Origin: Amantichitinum ursilacus
GTDB lineage: Bacteria > Pseudomonadota > Gammaproteobacteria > Burkholderiales > Chitinibacteraceae
Assembly: GCF_001294205.1 (NCBI RefSeq)
Contig: NZ_LAQT01000028.1
Location: 1-64,000, forward strand
Length of the DNA: 64,000 nt
Direction of reading: 5' to 3'
Shown here piece after piece: positions 35,518 through 44,278 of the stretch. A program made the translations under genes and the position numbers. The number at the start of each line of letters is the position of its first letter. Within the stretch, counting starts at the first letter, position 1. The notes beneath the pieces are model-generated. The model made no database searches, was not told the DNA's origin, and saw only the letters and a list, made by a program, of their open reading frames with translations.

Positions 35518-36353
35518 CACCGGTTGATCTGCATTGTCACTCCAATGTCTCCGACGGCTTGTTGCCGCCGGCGGAAGTGGTCCGCAAAGCCGCCGCGCGC
35601 GGTTGCAAACTGTTTGCGCTTACCGACCACGATGATTTGCGCGGCTTGCCCGAGGCGCAGATCGAGGCCGATCTGCACGGTCTTAAGCTGATTAATGGCG
35701 TCGAGATTTCGGTCAGCTGGGGCAAGCACACGCTGCACATGCTGGGCCTGAATGTCGATCGCGATAACGATGTGTTGCAGCAGGGTCTGGCCAGCGTGCG
35801 CGCGGGCCGTACCGAGCGGGCCGAGCGCATGAGCGCCTCGCTGGCCAAAGTGGGCCTCGACAACATGATGGAAGGCGCCCGCAAATTTGCCGATAACCCC
35901 GAGATGATCAGCCGCACCCACTTTGCCCGTTATCTGGTTGAAATCGGCGCGTGCAAAGATACCAAAACCGTGTTCAAGCGCTTTATGGTGCGCGGCAAGC
36001 CTGGCTATGTAGAACACGAATGGGCGCGGCTGCACGAAGCCATCGAATGGGTGCGCGCGGCGGGCGGCAAAGCGGTATTGGCGCATCCGGGCCGCTATGA
36101 GATGGGCAACGAAACCATGCGCGTGTTGCTGACCGAATTCCGCCGTCTGGGCGGCGAGGGCATCGAAGTGGTTTCGGGGTGCCACGGCGCCGCAGAGATC
36201 GGCCGTTTTGGCCGGCTGGCGCAAGAATTCGAACTGGAAGCGTCTTCCGGTACCGATTACCACGCCACCGGCGAAGGCGCGCGCGAGCCCGGGCTGAATC
36301 CGGATTTGCCGATCGGTTGCGTGCCGGTGTGGCAAGACTGGCTGGATGCCTGA
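35514..36353 (+). CDS. PHP-domain 3',5'-nucleoside bisphosphate phosphatase (RNase AM/YciV-like)
   Basis: A 279-residue PHP metallophosphoesterase. Metal ligands are visible in DLHCHSNVSDG, LTDHDDLRGL, GVEISVSW, VLAHPGRY and SGTDYHATGEGAREPG. Family members remove the 3' phosphate from 3',5'-bisphosphonucleotides and can trim 5' ends of RNA. Translational coupling to cysM fits a role in clearing pAp made during sulphate assimilation; that link is inference. Confidence 0.9.
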   Translation: MTPVDLHCHSNVSDGLLPPAEVVRKAAARGCKLFALTDHDDLRGLPEAQIEADLHGLKLINGVEISVSWGKHTLHMLGLNVDRDNDVLQQGLASVRAGRTERAERMSASLAKVGLDNMMEGARKFADNPEMISRTHFARYLVEIGACKDTKTVFKRFMVRGKPGYVEHEWARLHEAIEWVRAAGGKAVLAHPGRYEMGNETMRVLLTEFRRLGGEGIEVVSGCHGAAEIGRFGRLAQEFELEASSGTDYHATGEGAREPGLNPDLPIGCVPVWQDWLDA

Positions 36354-36432
36354 GCCGTTGGTGCGATTGATATTGCGAGCGGGCGCGCGGCATGGCTTGA
36401 CGCGCCCTGTTTTCGACCTTATTTAGGCGGGT

Positions 36433-37056
36433 ATGGCCCAATTCTTTTCAGTACACCCCGAAACCCCCCAGCCGCGCTTGATCAAGCAAGCGGTGGACGT
36501 CGTCCGCAAAGGCGGCGTGATCGTTTATCCCACCGATTCGTGTTATGCGATTGGCTGTAGCCTCGAATCGAAAGATTCGCTTGACCGCATCCGCCATATC
36601 CGCCGCCTGGACGACAAGCATCATTTCACGCTGGTGTGCCGCGATCTGTCGCAGATCGGCACCTATGCCAAAGTCGACAACAGCACGTATCGCGCGCTGA
36701 AAGTGGCCACACCGGGCAGCTACACCTTTATTTTGCAGGCCACTAAAGAAACGCCGCGCCGGGTCTGGCATCCCAAAAAGCAAACCATTGGTTTGCGCGT
36801 GCCGCATCATCCAGTGGCGCTGGCCCTGCTGGAAGAACTGGGCGAACCATTGCTGTCGTCCACGCTGCTGTTACCCGGCGATGAGGATCCGCTCACCGAT
36901 GCCTGGGAAATCCGCGACCGGCTTGAGCACGATGTGGATCTGGTCATCGAAGGCGGTTATTGCGGGCTGGAACCCACTACCGTGGTCGACCTGTCCAATG
37001 GCGCGCCCGAGATCATCCGCGTGGGCAAGGGCGATCCATCCTTGTTCGGAGGCTGA
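36433..37056 (+). CDS. L-threonylcarbamoyladenylate synthase-type protein (Sua5/YciO/YrdC family)
   Basis: A 207-residue protein. KGGVIVYPTDSCYAIGCSLES, the basic KKQTIGLRVPHHPVAL and PSTL-like LSSTLLLPG mark the YrdC fold. The sequence is closest to the YciO branch, whose role in tRNA t6A formation is doubtful; the essential TsaC would then be encoded elsewhere. It follows the PHP gene, an order common in proteobacteria. Confidence 0.88.
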   Translation: MAQFFSVHPETPQPRLIKQAVDVVRKGGVIVYPTDSCYAIGCSLESKDSLDRIRHIRRLDDKHHFTLVCRDLSQIGTYAKVDNSTYRALKVATPGSYTFILQATKETPRRVWHPKKQTIGLRVPHHPVALALLEELGEPLLSSTLLLPGDEDPLTDAWEIRDRLEHDVDLVIEGGYCGLEPTTVVDLSNGAPEIIRVGKGDPSLFGG

Positions 37057-37223
37057 TGCCTTAACGCTGCCCATGCGCGCTATCCTTTGCAGATTGCGAC
37101 GGCTGGCGCGCTTCCTGCTTGGTACAATGCCGCCGACGCCCGCCAGACGCGCCATTCCGATTTTCGCCGCTGCCCTGATCCATGCGATCATGCAGCGCAA
37201 TACGCCCCGGGAAATTCCGCTCG

Positions 37224-37868
37224 ATGGACCTGAACCTGATCCAGAAGATTTGCATCTGGTCGCTACCTATCCTGTTTGCCTTGACGTTGCACGAAGCTGC
37301 ACATGCATACGTCGCAAAACGCTTTGGCGACTCGACCGCCGCATTGGCGGGTCGGGTTTCGCTTAATCCGATCCGCCATATTGACCCACTTGGCACATTG
37401 CTGATCCCGTTGGTCTGCATGCTGAGCGGCGCCAGTTTTCTGTTCGGCTGGGCGCGGCCTACGCCCGTGGACGCACGCAATTTGCGCAATCCGCAGCGCG
37501 ATCTGTTCTGGGTGTTCGCCGCAGGCCCGGCATCGCATCTGGTGATGGCCATTGGATGGGCATTGGTCTGGAAGCTGGCGATCGTGTTACCCAACTTCAG
37601 TCTGCAAGTGCCGATGATGCTGATGGGACAGGCCGGTATCGGTTTCAACCTGATGTTGTTGGTCCTCAACCTCGTGCCCTTGCCGCCAATGGATGGCGGC
37701 CGGATGCTACTCCTTGTTTTGCCGCCCGCCAAAGCTGACCAACTGCAACGCGCCGAACCTTATCTGAATGGTTTGTTGATCTTGCTATTGATTACAGGCG
37801 TGCTGGCCAAGGTGTTGTTGCCCATTGTCGGCGTTCTCTATCAATTGCTGTACACACTGATTTTGTAA
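37224..37868 (+). CDS. Site-2 protease family (M50) membrane metalloprotease
   Basis: A 214-residue protein with about five membrane helices. The zinc site is HEAAHAYVAKRFGD (HExxH) with the second motif LVPLPPMDGGRML (NxxPxxxxDG-type). It lacks PDZ domains, so it is a minimal rhomboid-like-sized S2P. Its substrate is unknown. The ATG at 37224 starts just before the first helix; upstream in-frame codons lack a better RBS. Confidence 0.88.
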   Translation: MDLNLIQKICIWSLPILFALTLHEAAHAYVAKRFGDSTAALAGRVSLNPIRHIDPLGTLLIPLVCMLSGASFLFGWARPTPVDARNLRNPQRDLFWVFAAGPASHLVMAIGWALVWKLAIVLPNFSLQVPMMLMGQAGIGFNLMLLVLNLVPLPPMDGGRMLLLVLPPAKADQLQRAEPYLNGLLILLLITGVLAKVLLPIVGVLYQLLYTLIL

Positions 37869-37903
37869 TCGAATACACGACGCATAGTCGCAAGGAATAA
37901 AAC

Positions 37904-39106
37904 ATGTTTCCCGACCGCGTTCTCTCGGGCATGCGCCCCACTGGCAAGCTGCACCTGGGTCATTACCATGGTGTGCTCAAAAACTGGGTGCAATTGCAAA
38001 GCGAATACGAATGCCTGTTTATGGTGGCCGATCTGCACGCGCTGACCACCGCGTATGACGATGTTTCGGTCATCGAAAAAAGCGTGTGGGATATGGTGAT
38101 TGACTGGATTGCCGCGGGCGTCGATCCGTCGCAGGCCACTATCTTTATCCAGAGCCGCGTGCCCGAGCACGCCGAGCTGCATCTGCTGCTATCGATGATC
38201 ACGCCGCTCAGCTGGCTGGAGCGCGTGCCCACCTATAAAGACCAGATCGACAAGTTGTCGAACAAGGATCTGGGCACCTACGGTTTCCTTGGCTACCCGC
38301 TGTTGCAGGCCGCCGACATCCTGCTGTACCGCGGTACCCTGGTGCCGGTGGGGGAAGATCAGGTGCCGCACGTGGAAATCACGCGCGAAATCGCGCGTCG
38401 CTTTAACCACGTGTTTGGCAAAGAAGCCGGCTTTGAAGAAAAAGCCGAGAACGCCATCAAGAAAATGGGTGGCAAAAAAGGCAAGTTGTACGAAGAACTG
38501 CGCACGCGCTTTCAGCAAGAAGGCGATGTGGAAGCGCTCGACGCCGCGCGCGCTTTGCTGGCCGATACGCAAAACCTCAGTCACGGTGATCGCGAGCGGC
38601 TGTTCGGCTTTCTGGAAGGCGGCGGCAAAATGATATTGCCGGAATCGCGCCCACTGCTGACCGCCGCGTCGCGCATGCCCGGTCTGGACGGCGCCAAGAT
38701 GAGCAAGTCATACGGCAATACCATCAGCTTGCGTGAAGACGCTGATTCGGTGGCGCGCAAAATCAAGCAGATGCCCACCGACCCCGCGCGCGGCCGCCGC
38801 ACCGATCCGGGCGACCCGGAAAAATGTCCGGTATGGCAGCTGCATCAGGTGTACTCGACCGAGGACACGCGCAAATGGGTGGTGGAAGGCTGTACCACCG
38901 CAGGCATCGGCTGTATTCAGTGCAAACAGCCGGTGATTGACGGCGTGCTGGCCGAACAAAAGCCGATGTTCGAGCGCGCACAGCCGTTCCTCGAAGACCC
39001 CACGCTGGTGCGCAACCTGGTGGCCGATGGCTGTGAACGCGCGCGCGAACTGGCACGCGAAACCATGCGCGATGTGCGCGAAGCGATGGGGCTTGCGTAC
39101 GATTGA
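37904..39106 (+). CDS. trpS: Tryptophanyl-tRNA synthetase
   Basis: A 400-residue class I synthetase charging tRNA-Trp. The HIGH region is GMRPTGKLHLGHYHGVL and the KMSKS loop is GAKMSKSYGNTISL. At 400 residues it is longer than E. coli TrpS (334). Inserted segments around 170-235 are typical of the long betaproteobacterial form. A CIQCK motif near the C-terminus could bind metal. The RBS is AAGGAA. It overlaps the next gene's TTG start. Confidence 0.96.
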   Translation: MFPDRVLSGMRPTGKLHLGHYHGVLKNWVQLQSEYECLFMVADLHALTTAYDDVSVIEKSVWDMVIDWIAAGVDPSQATIFIQSRVPEHAELHLLLSMITPLSWLERVPTYKDQIDKLSNKDLGTYGFLGYPLLQAADILLYRGTLVPVGEDQVPHVEITREIARRFNHVFGKEAGFEEKAENAIKKMGGKKGKLYEELRTRFQQEGDVEALDAARALLADTQNLSHGDRERLFGFLEGGGKMILPESRPLLTAASRMPGLDGAKMSKSYGNTISLREDADSVARKIKQMPTDPARGRRTDPGDPEKCPVWQLHQVYSTEDTRKWVVEGCTTAGIGCIQCKQPVIDGVLAEQKPMFERAQPFLEDPTLVRNLVADGCERARELARETMRDVREAMGLAYD

Positions 39107-39657
39107 AAGCCGATCATCGTTCTTTGTCGACGCCGGCTCAGCCCGCGCCGGTTGATCCGTTTGTGCGACCCGCCATACATCGTGATCTCGACGCCATTCT
39201 GGCGGTACAACGCGCCGCGTTCGGGCGTGAGCAAGAAGCCGACTTGGTGGCTGCATTGCTCAGCTCTGGCCATGCGGTATGCAATCTGGTGGCCTTGCTC
39301 GATCAACAGGTCGTGGGGCACGTGTTGTTTACGTTGGTGCAAGCGCCAGAAGGCGCGCGCCTGGTGGGCCTCGCGCCATTGGCGGTCGCCCCCTCGGCGC
39401 AACAGAATGGCATCGGCGCGGCGCTGGTGTTTTACGCCTGGCCGATGTTGCGAGATGCCGGTTTTGATGGCGTGGTGGTCGTGGGCGACCCGGCTTACTA
39501 CGCGCGGTTTGGCTTTGTGCCCGCGTCGCAATGGGGCTTGAGTTGCGCCCAGGCGCTGAAGCCAGCGCATTTCCTGGCCTGCCCACTCGCGCCTGATGCA
39601 CTGGCGCGCATCCAGCCAGGCGCAGTCACTTATGCAGCGGAGTTTGATGGTGTCTGA
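39103..39657 (+). CDS. GNAT N-acetyltransferase (YhbS-like)
   Basis: A 184-residue protein starting with TTG that overlaps the trpS stop (TTGA). The core VRPAIHRDLDAILAVQRAAF, LAVAPSAQQNGIGAALVFYA (acetyl-CoA loop) and VVVGDPAYYARFGFVPA match YhbS-type acetyltransferases. The substrate is unknown. Its 3' end overlaps the scpA start, so it is part of the trpS-scpAB transcript. Confidence 0.85.
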   Translation: MKADHRSLSTPAQPAPVDPFVRPAIHRDLDAILAVQRAAFGREQEADLVAALLSSGHAVCNLVALLDQQVVGHVLFTLVQAPEGARLVGLAPLAVAPSAQQNGIGAALVFYAWPMLRDAGFDGVVVVGDPAYYARFGFVPASQWGLSCAQALKPAHFLACPLAPDALARIQPGAVTYAAEFDGV

Positions 39658-40522
39658 TCCAACCACCCTTGCCAGCGTAGAACCGGCGGCCGCGCTGCCG
39701 ACGCTGGCATTGGTGTTTGGTGAAGCCGTCACCGAACTGCCGCTCGATTTATATATTCCGCCCGACGCTTTGCGCGTACTGCTTGATTCGTTTGAAGGCC
39801 CGCTCGATCTGCTGCTGTATCTAATCCGCAAGCAGAACATCGACATTCTCGATATCCCGATGGCGCGTGTGACTGCGCAATATATGGAATACGTCAACGC
39901 GATGCAGGTGGATCGGTTGGAGTTGGCCGCCGAATATTTGCTGATGGCCGCCATGCTGATCGAAATCAAATCGCGCCTTTTGCTGCCCAAACCCAGCGCC
40001 AGCGAAGACGCGGAAGCCAATGATCCGCGCGCCGAACTGGTGCGCCGCTTGCTGGAATACGAGCAAATCAAACTGGCCGCGTACGAGCTGGACCAGTTGC
40101 CGCAAGCGGGTCGCGATTTCCAGCTAGTCACGGTGCTGTTTGAAAAAGACCTGGTGGTGCGTCTGCCCGAAGTCAGCGCGATCGATCTGAAAACCGCGTG
40201 GCTCAACATTCTGGCGCGCGCCAAACGCAATCAGCATCACAAAGTGCAGCCCGACGAATTATCGGTGCGTGAGCAGATGACGCATATCCTCAAGCTGTTG
40301 CAGGACGGCCGCTACGCGCGCTTCGAAGATCTGTTTGATACCACACGCGGCGTGCCCTTGTTGGTGGTGACGTTTATTGCCGTGCTGGAACTGGTCAAGG
40401 AAAAGTACATCCGCGTTAGCCAGGACGAAGGCTTTGCGCCTATCTATGTGTGCCTGGCCAGCGTGCCCGATCTGTTTCAGGGTGGCGCAGCCGCCGCGGC
40501 CGAGGACGTGAATGATGAATAA
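39647..40522 (+). CDS. scpA: Segregation and condensation protein A
   Basis: A 291-residue kleisin of the SMC-ScpAB condensin. [28 protein letters not shown] is the family hallmark that binds the SMC neck; [21 protein letters not shown] follows. The C-terminal winged helix contains [17 protein letters not shown]. The ATG at 39647 has GCGGAG at the right distance; ATGs at 39596 and 39632 are less likely. The 3' end overlaps scpB. An Smc or MksB-type ATPase is not in this window. Confidence 0.93.
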   Translation: MVSDPTTLASVEPAAALPTLALVFGEAVTELPLDLYIPPDALRVLLDSFEGPLDLLLYLIRKQNIDILDIPMARVTAQYMEYVNAMQVDRLELAAEYLLMAAMLIEIKSRLLLPKPSASEDAEANDPRAELVRRLLEYEQIKLAAYELDQLPQAGRDFQLVTVLFEKDLVVRLPEVSAIDLKTAWLNILARAKRNQHHKVQPDELSVREQMTHILKLLQDGRYARFEDLFDTTRGVPLLVVTFIAVLELVKEKYIRVSQDEGFAPIYVCLASVPDLFQGGAAAAAEDVNDE

Positions 40523-41081
40523 CCCGGATCAGACCTCGCTGTACGACCGCGCCCATATGCAGAAAGTGCTGGAAACGGCCTTGCTGGTGGCCAGCGAACC
40601 GCTCTCCTTGCATGCGTTAAAAAGCCTGTTTGCCGAAGAAACCAACGCGGTGTTGCTGAATGGTTTGTTAGAAGCGATCCAGCAGGATTGGGCAGGGCGG
40701 GGCATTGAGTTGGTCAAACTGGCGTCGGGCTGGCGCTTTCGGGCGCGGCTGGAAATGCAGCCGTATCTGGAGCGGCTTAATCCCGAAAAACCACCGCGGT
40801 ATTCGCGCGCGGTAATGGAAACGCTGGCCATCGTGGCGTATCGGCAACCCGTCACGCGCGGCGATATTGAAGAGATTCGCGGCGTCACGGTCTCCAGCCA
40901 GATTATCCAGACGCTGAAAGAACGTGGTTGGCTTGAAGTCGTCGGCCACAAAGAAGTGCCGGGTAGGCCAGAACTGCTGGCCACCACGCGCCAGTTTCTG
41001 GACGACCTGGGCCTGAACGCGCTCAGCGCATTGCCGCCGCTGCAGGAGCTGGGCAATCTGATCGTCCCGTCTGAAGAATAA
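40512..41081 (+). CDS. scpB: Segregation and condensation protein B
   Basis: A 189-residue dimeric winged-helix partner of Scp[42 protein letters not shown], the highly conserved [21 protein letters not shown] and [18 protein letters not shown] are family signatures. It starts inside the end of scpA (ATGATGAAT; either ATG could be used). It ends the plus-strand operon; a GC-rich stem at 41098-41125 follows. Confidence 0.95.
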   Translation: MMNNPDQTSLYDRAHMQKVLETALLVASEPLSLHALKSLFAEETNAVLLNGLLEAIQQDWAGRGIELVKLASGWRFRARLEMQPYLERLNPEKPPRYSRAVMETLAIVAYRQPVTRGDIEEIRGVTVSSQIIQTLKERGWLEVVGHKEVPGRPELLATTRQFLDDLGLNALSALPPLQELGNLIVPSEE

Positions 41082-41097
41082 TCCGCGCCGCCAATAG

Positions 41098-41125
41098 AAA
41101 TGCCCCCGCCGAAGCGGGGGCATGC
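41098..41125. terminator. GC-rich hairpin between convergent scpB and PEP-CTERM gene
   Basis: TGCCCCCGC and GCGGGGGCA pair around a CGAA tetraloop. The minus strand continues TTTCTATT, so it is a fair terminator for the PEP-CTERM gene. On the plus strand no T-run follows, so it can only be a weak end for scpB. Confidence 0.7.
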
Positions 41126-41146
41126 ACTTGCAACTACTTGACTGAC

Positions 41147-41692
41147 TTAAGCCAGTTGAGCTTGCTTGCGCGCAGTAACCTTGCGGCTACGTGCAGCAAC
41201 CAGCGCCACCAGGCCCAGACCCATCAGGGCATAGGTTTCCGGCTCAGGCACGCCCACAACCGGCTTGATGGCCACGTCAAACAGATAGCTGCCACCGTAA
41301 GCGCCATCAGCATCACCGGCCACGGTGAAGAAGTAGTCGCCGCCAGCCAGTTTCTTGAAGAAGGTTGCGTCGCCAGTCGTTGCGTCAAAGTCATAAGTCA
41401 GCAGCGAAGTGGTCGGAGCGGTCTTCGAGTACAGGCTAACCACGCCGGTGCCATCTTTGATATCAAAGATGTTTTTCAGGTTCAGCACGACAGCGGAGGT
41501 GGAGAGTTCGTATTCGCTGCCCAGGGTGAAATTGTAAATGTCAGTGAAGGTGCCGCTCAGGCCCGTGCCCGCGGCGACTTTCGGGTGATCAACGTCCAGT
41601 GTGCCCCAGAAGGACGTGACGTCAGCTTGAGCGAATTGGGCAACACCAGCGGATAGCAGGGCTGCGACAGCAAAAGAAGTAAAGGAACGCAT
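41147..41692 (-). CDS. FxDxF-type PEP-CTERM sorting-domain protein
   Basis: A 181-residue exported protein. It has a signal peptide (MRSFTSFAVAALLSAGVAQF, cleavage after AQA), a beta-rich body with FTDIYNFTLG, and the sorting tail VPEPETYALMGLGLVALVAA followed by basic residues. PEP-CTERM proteins are processed by exosortase and linked to exopolysaccharide and biofilm. No exosortase gene is in the window. The ATG 41692 is chosen because the signal peptide begins there; the longer open frame is spurious. Confidence 0.9.
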   Translation of the reverse strand: MRSFTSFAVAALLSAGVAQFAQADVTSFWGTLDVDHPKVAAGTGLSGTFTDIYNFTLGSEYELSTSAVVLNLKNIFDIKDGTGVVSLYSKTAPTTSLLTYDFDATTGDATFFKKLAGGDYFFTVAGDADGAYGGSYLFDVAIKPVVGVPEPETYALMGLGLVALVAARSRKVTARKQAQLA

Positions 41693-42126
41693 GTTGGCAA
41701 GTCTCCGAAATGGCAAGTCGGTGAAAACTGTTTTGCGGTTTTGCGTAAGGAATGTCCTGACGCAACGCAATATTAATTGGTACATTGACTGTAAGCAAAT
41801 GCCATTTAAGCCGAATTTAAGATTTCGCCCGTTTTGGCGAAGGTATCCGACGAACGTCAGTTTGTGAGGCAGCTCACAGACGGTATTCAGCGCCACAACC
41901 CGCATTCCGCCTCAATCGCTAACGCAATATCCTTTAATAATTATATAGTTATGTGCAGTGCACCATTTACGCCCAAATATTACGGTCTTGCACCAGAGTT
42001 ACGCGCGTTTAACTCGGGCTGGCAATGCCATCCTGACTGACCACTGCAATCCGCAAAACAAAAAACCCATCCAAATCAGGCTTCTGCGCCATTAATCTGA
42101 GGTAAAACCCACGCTCGATGTCAGCC
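41693..42126. other. Intergenic region upstream of the guanidine operon
   Basis: About 430 bases without a supportable gene. It holds the promoter region of the minus-strand PEP-CTERM gene and an AT-rich stretch around 41928-41955. The odd palindrome GTGCA-G-TGCAC near 41953 could bind a regulator. NtrC enhancer sites would be expected here for the sigma-54 promoter at 42127, but I see no clear consensus pair. Confidence 0.5.
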
Positions 42127-42142
42127 TGGCATCGCTTTTGCT
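42127..42142 (+). promoter_or_regulatory. Sigma-54 (-24/-12) promoter of the guanidine operon
   Basis: TGGCAT-CGCTT-TTGCT matches TGGCAC-N5-TTGC(A/T) with one difference. GG and GC are exactly 12 bases apart between -24 and -12. The predicted start, near 42153, is about 40 bases before the riboswitch. This would tie guanidine use to general nitrogen control. Confidence 0.72.
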
Positions 42143-42189
42143 CTAGATGGAAGTACGAGAGGTGCGGCTGAAGTCGCATCGTCTTTCAG

Positions 42190-42303
42190 GAAAGCTAGGG
42201 TTCCGGTTTCATTTGTAATTTTCATTACATGAAACGTCTGGTCCGAGAGCGTTCCGGCCGCCATCCATTTGGCAGCTCCACGGCGGGACAAAAGCCCGGG
42301 AGG
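42190..42303 (+). ncRNA. Guanidine-I (ykkC) riboswitch
   Basis: The three conserved blocks are present in order: CTAGGGTTCCG (42195-42205), CTGGTCCGAGAG (42238-42249), and ACGGCGGGACAAAAGCCCGG with GGAGG (42280-42303). A variable hairpin (GTTTCA/TGAAAC) joins the first two and a GC-rich hairpin the second and third. These match the ykkC class-I aptamer, which binds free guanidinium and turns genes on. It lies ~80 bases before the ABC transporter gene of a carboxylase operon known to carry this riboswitch in other bacteria. Confidence 0.95.
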
Positions 42304-42383
42304 TCGCGACAGTCAGTCATTGCAAGTGCAATGAAAGGTCTGCCCGCCTCTCGTGCCCGGATTCCCATCTCAGGAGCAATGCC

Positions 42384-43388
42384 ATGTCTGTCCTTTCTTC
42401 CGCTGCATCGCTGTGCTGTCGTCGTACGCTCGCCGTCGTCTCCGCCGTCGCCCTTACCGCATTGTCCGCGTGGTCGCCGCTGGCCCAGGCCGAAGTCAAA
42501 GTGGGCGTTTCGGACTGGCCCGGTTGGGTTGCCTGGTATGTGGCCGATCAGAACGGCTATTTCAAAAAATACGGCGCCGACGTCAAGCTGGTCTGGTTTG
42601 CCAACTACACCGATTCGATTGCGGCGCTGAGCAGCGGGCAGCTGGACGCCAATTCGCAAACCTGGTCCGACACCATGGCCCCGCTGGCCAAAGGCGTGCC
42701 GGTTAAAGCGGTGCTGGTTAATGACAACTCGGCCGGCAACGATGCGCTGATGGTCGGCCCCAAAATCAAGACCTTTGCCGATCTCAAAGGCAAAACCATC
42801 GCGCTGGAGCAATACAGCATTTCGCATTTCGTGCTGGTTAACGCGCTGGAAAAGCACGGCATGACGCTCAAGGACGTCAAGGTCACCAACCTGGCCGCAG
42901 GCGACGCCGCCGCCGCGTTTATGGCCGGCCGCGTGGATGCCGCCGTGGTGTGGAACCCGTGGGTCAACACCATCCAGACCTCGGGCAAGGGCCATGCGCT
43001 GTTTACCTCGCGCGATATGCCCGGGCTGATTCCCGATCTGCTGGTGGCGCAAGACAAAGCCATCCAGAGCAAGCGCAAAGACCTGGTGGGGATAATCAAG
43101 GCCTGGTATGACGCGCAAGCCTTTATCGCCGCGCATCCGGACGACGCCGCCAGAATCATGAGCAAGGTGGTCAGCCTTAAACCGGACGAATACAAGGCCT
43201 TTTTGCCGGGCACGCGTTTCTTTAACGCCAAAGACAACGCTGACGCCTTCAACCCCAAGAGCAACACCTCGCTTAGCGCCGTCGCGCCCACCATCAACCG
43301 CTTTCTGCTGGACAACAAACTGGTGGAAGGCAAGCCCGATGTCGCCAAGGGCCTTGATGGTTCGCTGGTACAAGAAGCCGCCAAATAA
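42384..43388 (+). CDS. ABC transporter substrate-binding protein (NitT/TauT type), guanidine/urea operon
   Basis: A 334-residue periplasmic protein. The signal peptide ends at LAQA (residues 1-36); the mature part starts EVKVGVSDWPGWVAWYVADQ. TAALSSGQ-like and AAVVWNPWVNTI regions are typical of NitT/TauT binding proteins. It is the first gene after the guanidine-I riboswitch and belongs to the transporter set known as urea-carboxylase-associated. Guanidine or a related cation is the likely substrate, by context. The RBS is AGGAG. Confidence 0.9.
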   Translation: MSVLSSAASLCCRRTLAVVSAVALTALSAWSPLAQAEVKVGVSDWPGWVAWYVADQNGYFKKYGADVKLVWFANYTDSIAALSSGQLDANSQTWSDTMAPLAKGVPVKAVLVNDNSAGNDALMVGPKIKTFADLKGKTIALEQYSISHFVLVNALEKHGMTLKDVKVTNLAAGDAAAAFMAGRVDAAVVWNPWVNTIQTSGKGHALFTSRDMPGLIPDLLVAQDKAIQSKRKDLVGIIKAWYDAQAFIAAHPDDAARIMSKVVSLKPDEYKAFLPGTRFFNAKDNADAFNPKSNTSLSAVAPTINRFLLDNKLVEGKPDVAKGLDGSLVQEAAK

Positions 43389-43429
43389 GCGCGCGCTACA
43401 TTCCACCGATCTGCACGCCGGAGAACCGC

Positions 43430-44263
43430 ATGTCCGCACCTGAAATGATTGCTCCCGCCCACGTTGCGCCACCCCGGCGCAGCGTGTGGGCCATCCGTGG
43501 CGAGCTGTCGACGCGCGCTTATCTGGCGATTGCGTTGGCGGGCCTGCTGTTGCCCTTGCTGCTGTGGTGGGCGCTCTCGGCCAGCCAGTGGGTGTCGCCA
43601 GTGTTTTTGCCAGGGCCATATACCGTGCTGCAACGGCTGGTGCAGTGGTGGAGCGAAGACAACCTGGGTGGCGATATGGCCATCAGTGGCTATCGCGTCA
43701 TCGCCGGCTGGGCACTGTCGGTGGTGGTTGCGTTGCCGCTGGGATTGCTGATCGGCACGTTCCGCCCGGTGCAAGCGTTGCTGGAACCGCTGACGGACTT
43801 TATCCGCTACATGCCCGCGGTGGCGTTTGTACCGCTGGTGATGTTGTGGGTGGGTATCGATGAGGGCGCCAAAGTGGCCGTCATCTTTATCGGCACGTTT
43901 TTCCAGATGGTGTTGATGGTGGCCGAAGACGTGCGCCGCGTGCCGGCCATGCAGATCGAAGCCGCGCAAACCATGGGCGCGACGCGCGGTGAAATCATCA
44001 AGCTGGTGATCGTGCCGTCGGCGCGGCCCGCCTTGCTGGATACGCTGCGCATCACCATGGGCTGGGCCTGGACTTATCTGGTGGTGGCCGAACTGGTGGC
44101 CGCCAATTCGGGCGTCGGCTTCGCCATCCTGAAAGCGCAGCGCTTTTTGCAAACCGACAAGATCTTTGCCGGCATTTTGCTGATCGGCGCGATGGGCCTG
44201 GTCATCGACCAGTTGTTCCGCCTGTTACACCGCAAAGCGTTTCCGTGGCTGGCGCGGCATTAA
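43430..44263 (+). CDS. ABC transporter permease (NitT/TauT type)
   Basis: A 277-residue inner-membrane protein with about six helices. The coupling (EAA) loop is QTMGATRGEIIKLVIVPSARP. The N-terminus has a cytoplasmic lead and a helix at ~25-50. It forms the channel of the importer with the ATPase encoded 15 bases downstream. Substrate specificity is inferred from the riboswitch and the downstream enzymes. Confidence 0.9.
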   Translation: MSAPEMIAPAHVAPPRRSVWAIRGELSTRAYLAIALAGLLLPLLLWWALSASQWVSPVFLPGPYTVLQRLVQWWSEDNLGGDMAISGYRVIAGWALSVVVALPLGLLIGTFRPVQALLEPLTDFIRYMPAVAFVPLVMLWVGIDEGAKVAVIFIGTFFQMVLMVAEDVRRVPAMQIEAAQTMGATRGEIIKLVIVPSARPALLDTLRITMGWAWTYLVVAELVAANSGVGFAILKAQRFLQTDKIFAGILLIGAMGLVIDQLFRLLHRKAFPWLARH

Positions 44264-44278
44264 TCGAGGAGCCTGACG

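Noticed and set aside
41834-42040. 68-codon plus-strand frame upstream of the guanidine operon
   Set aside because: No ribosome binding site or protein-like pattern; it runs through AT-rich regulatory DNA.
42225-43619. 464-codon minus-strand frame across the riboswitch end and ABC genes
   Set aside because: It covers a certain RNA element and a clear binding-protein gene; the translation has no recognisable features.
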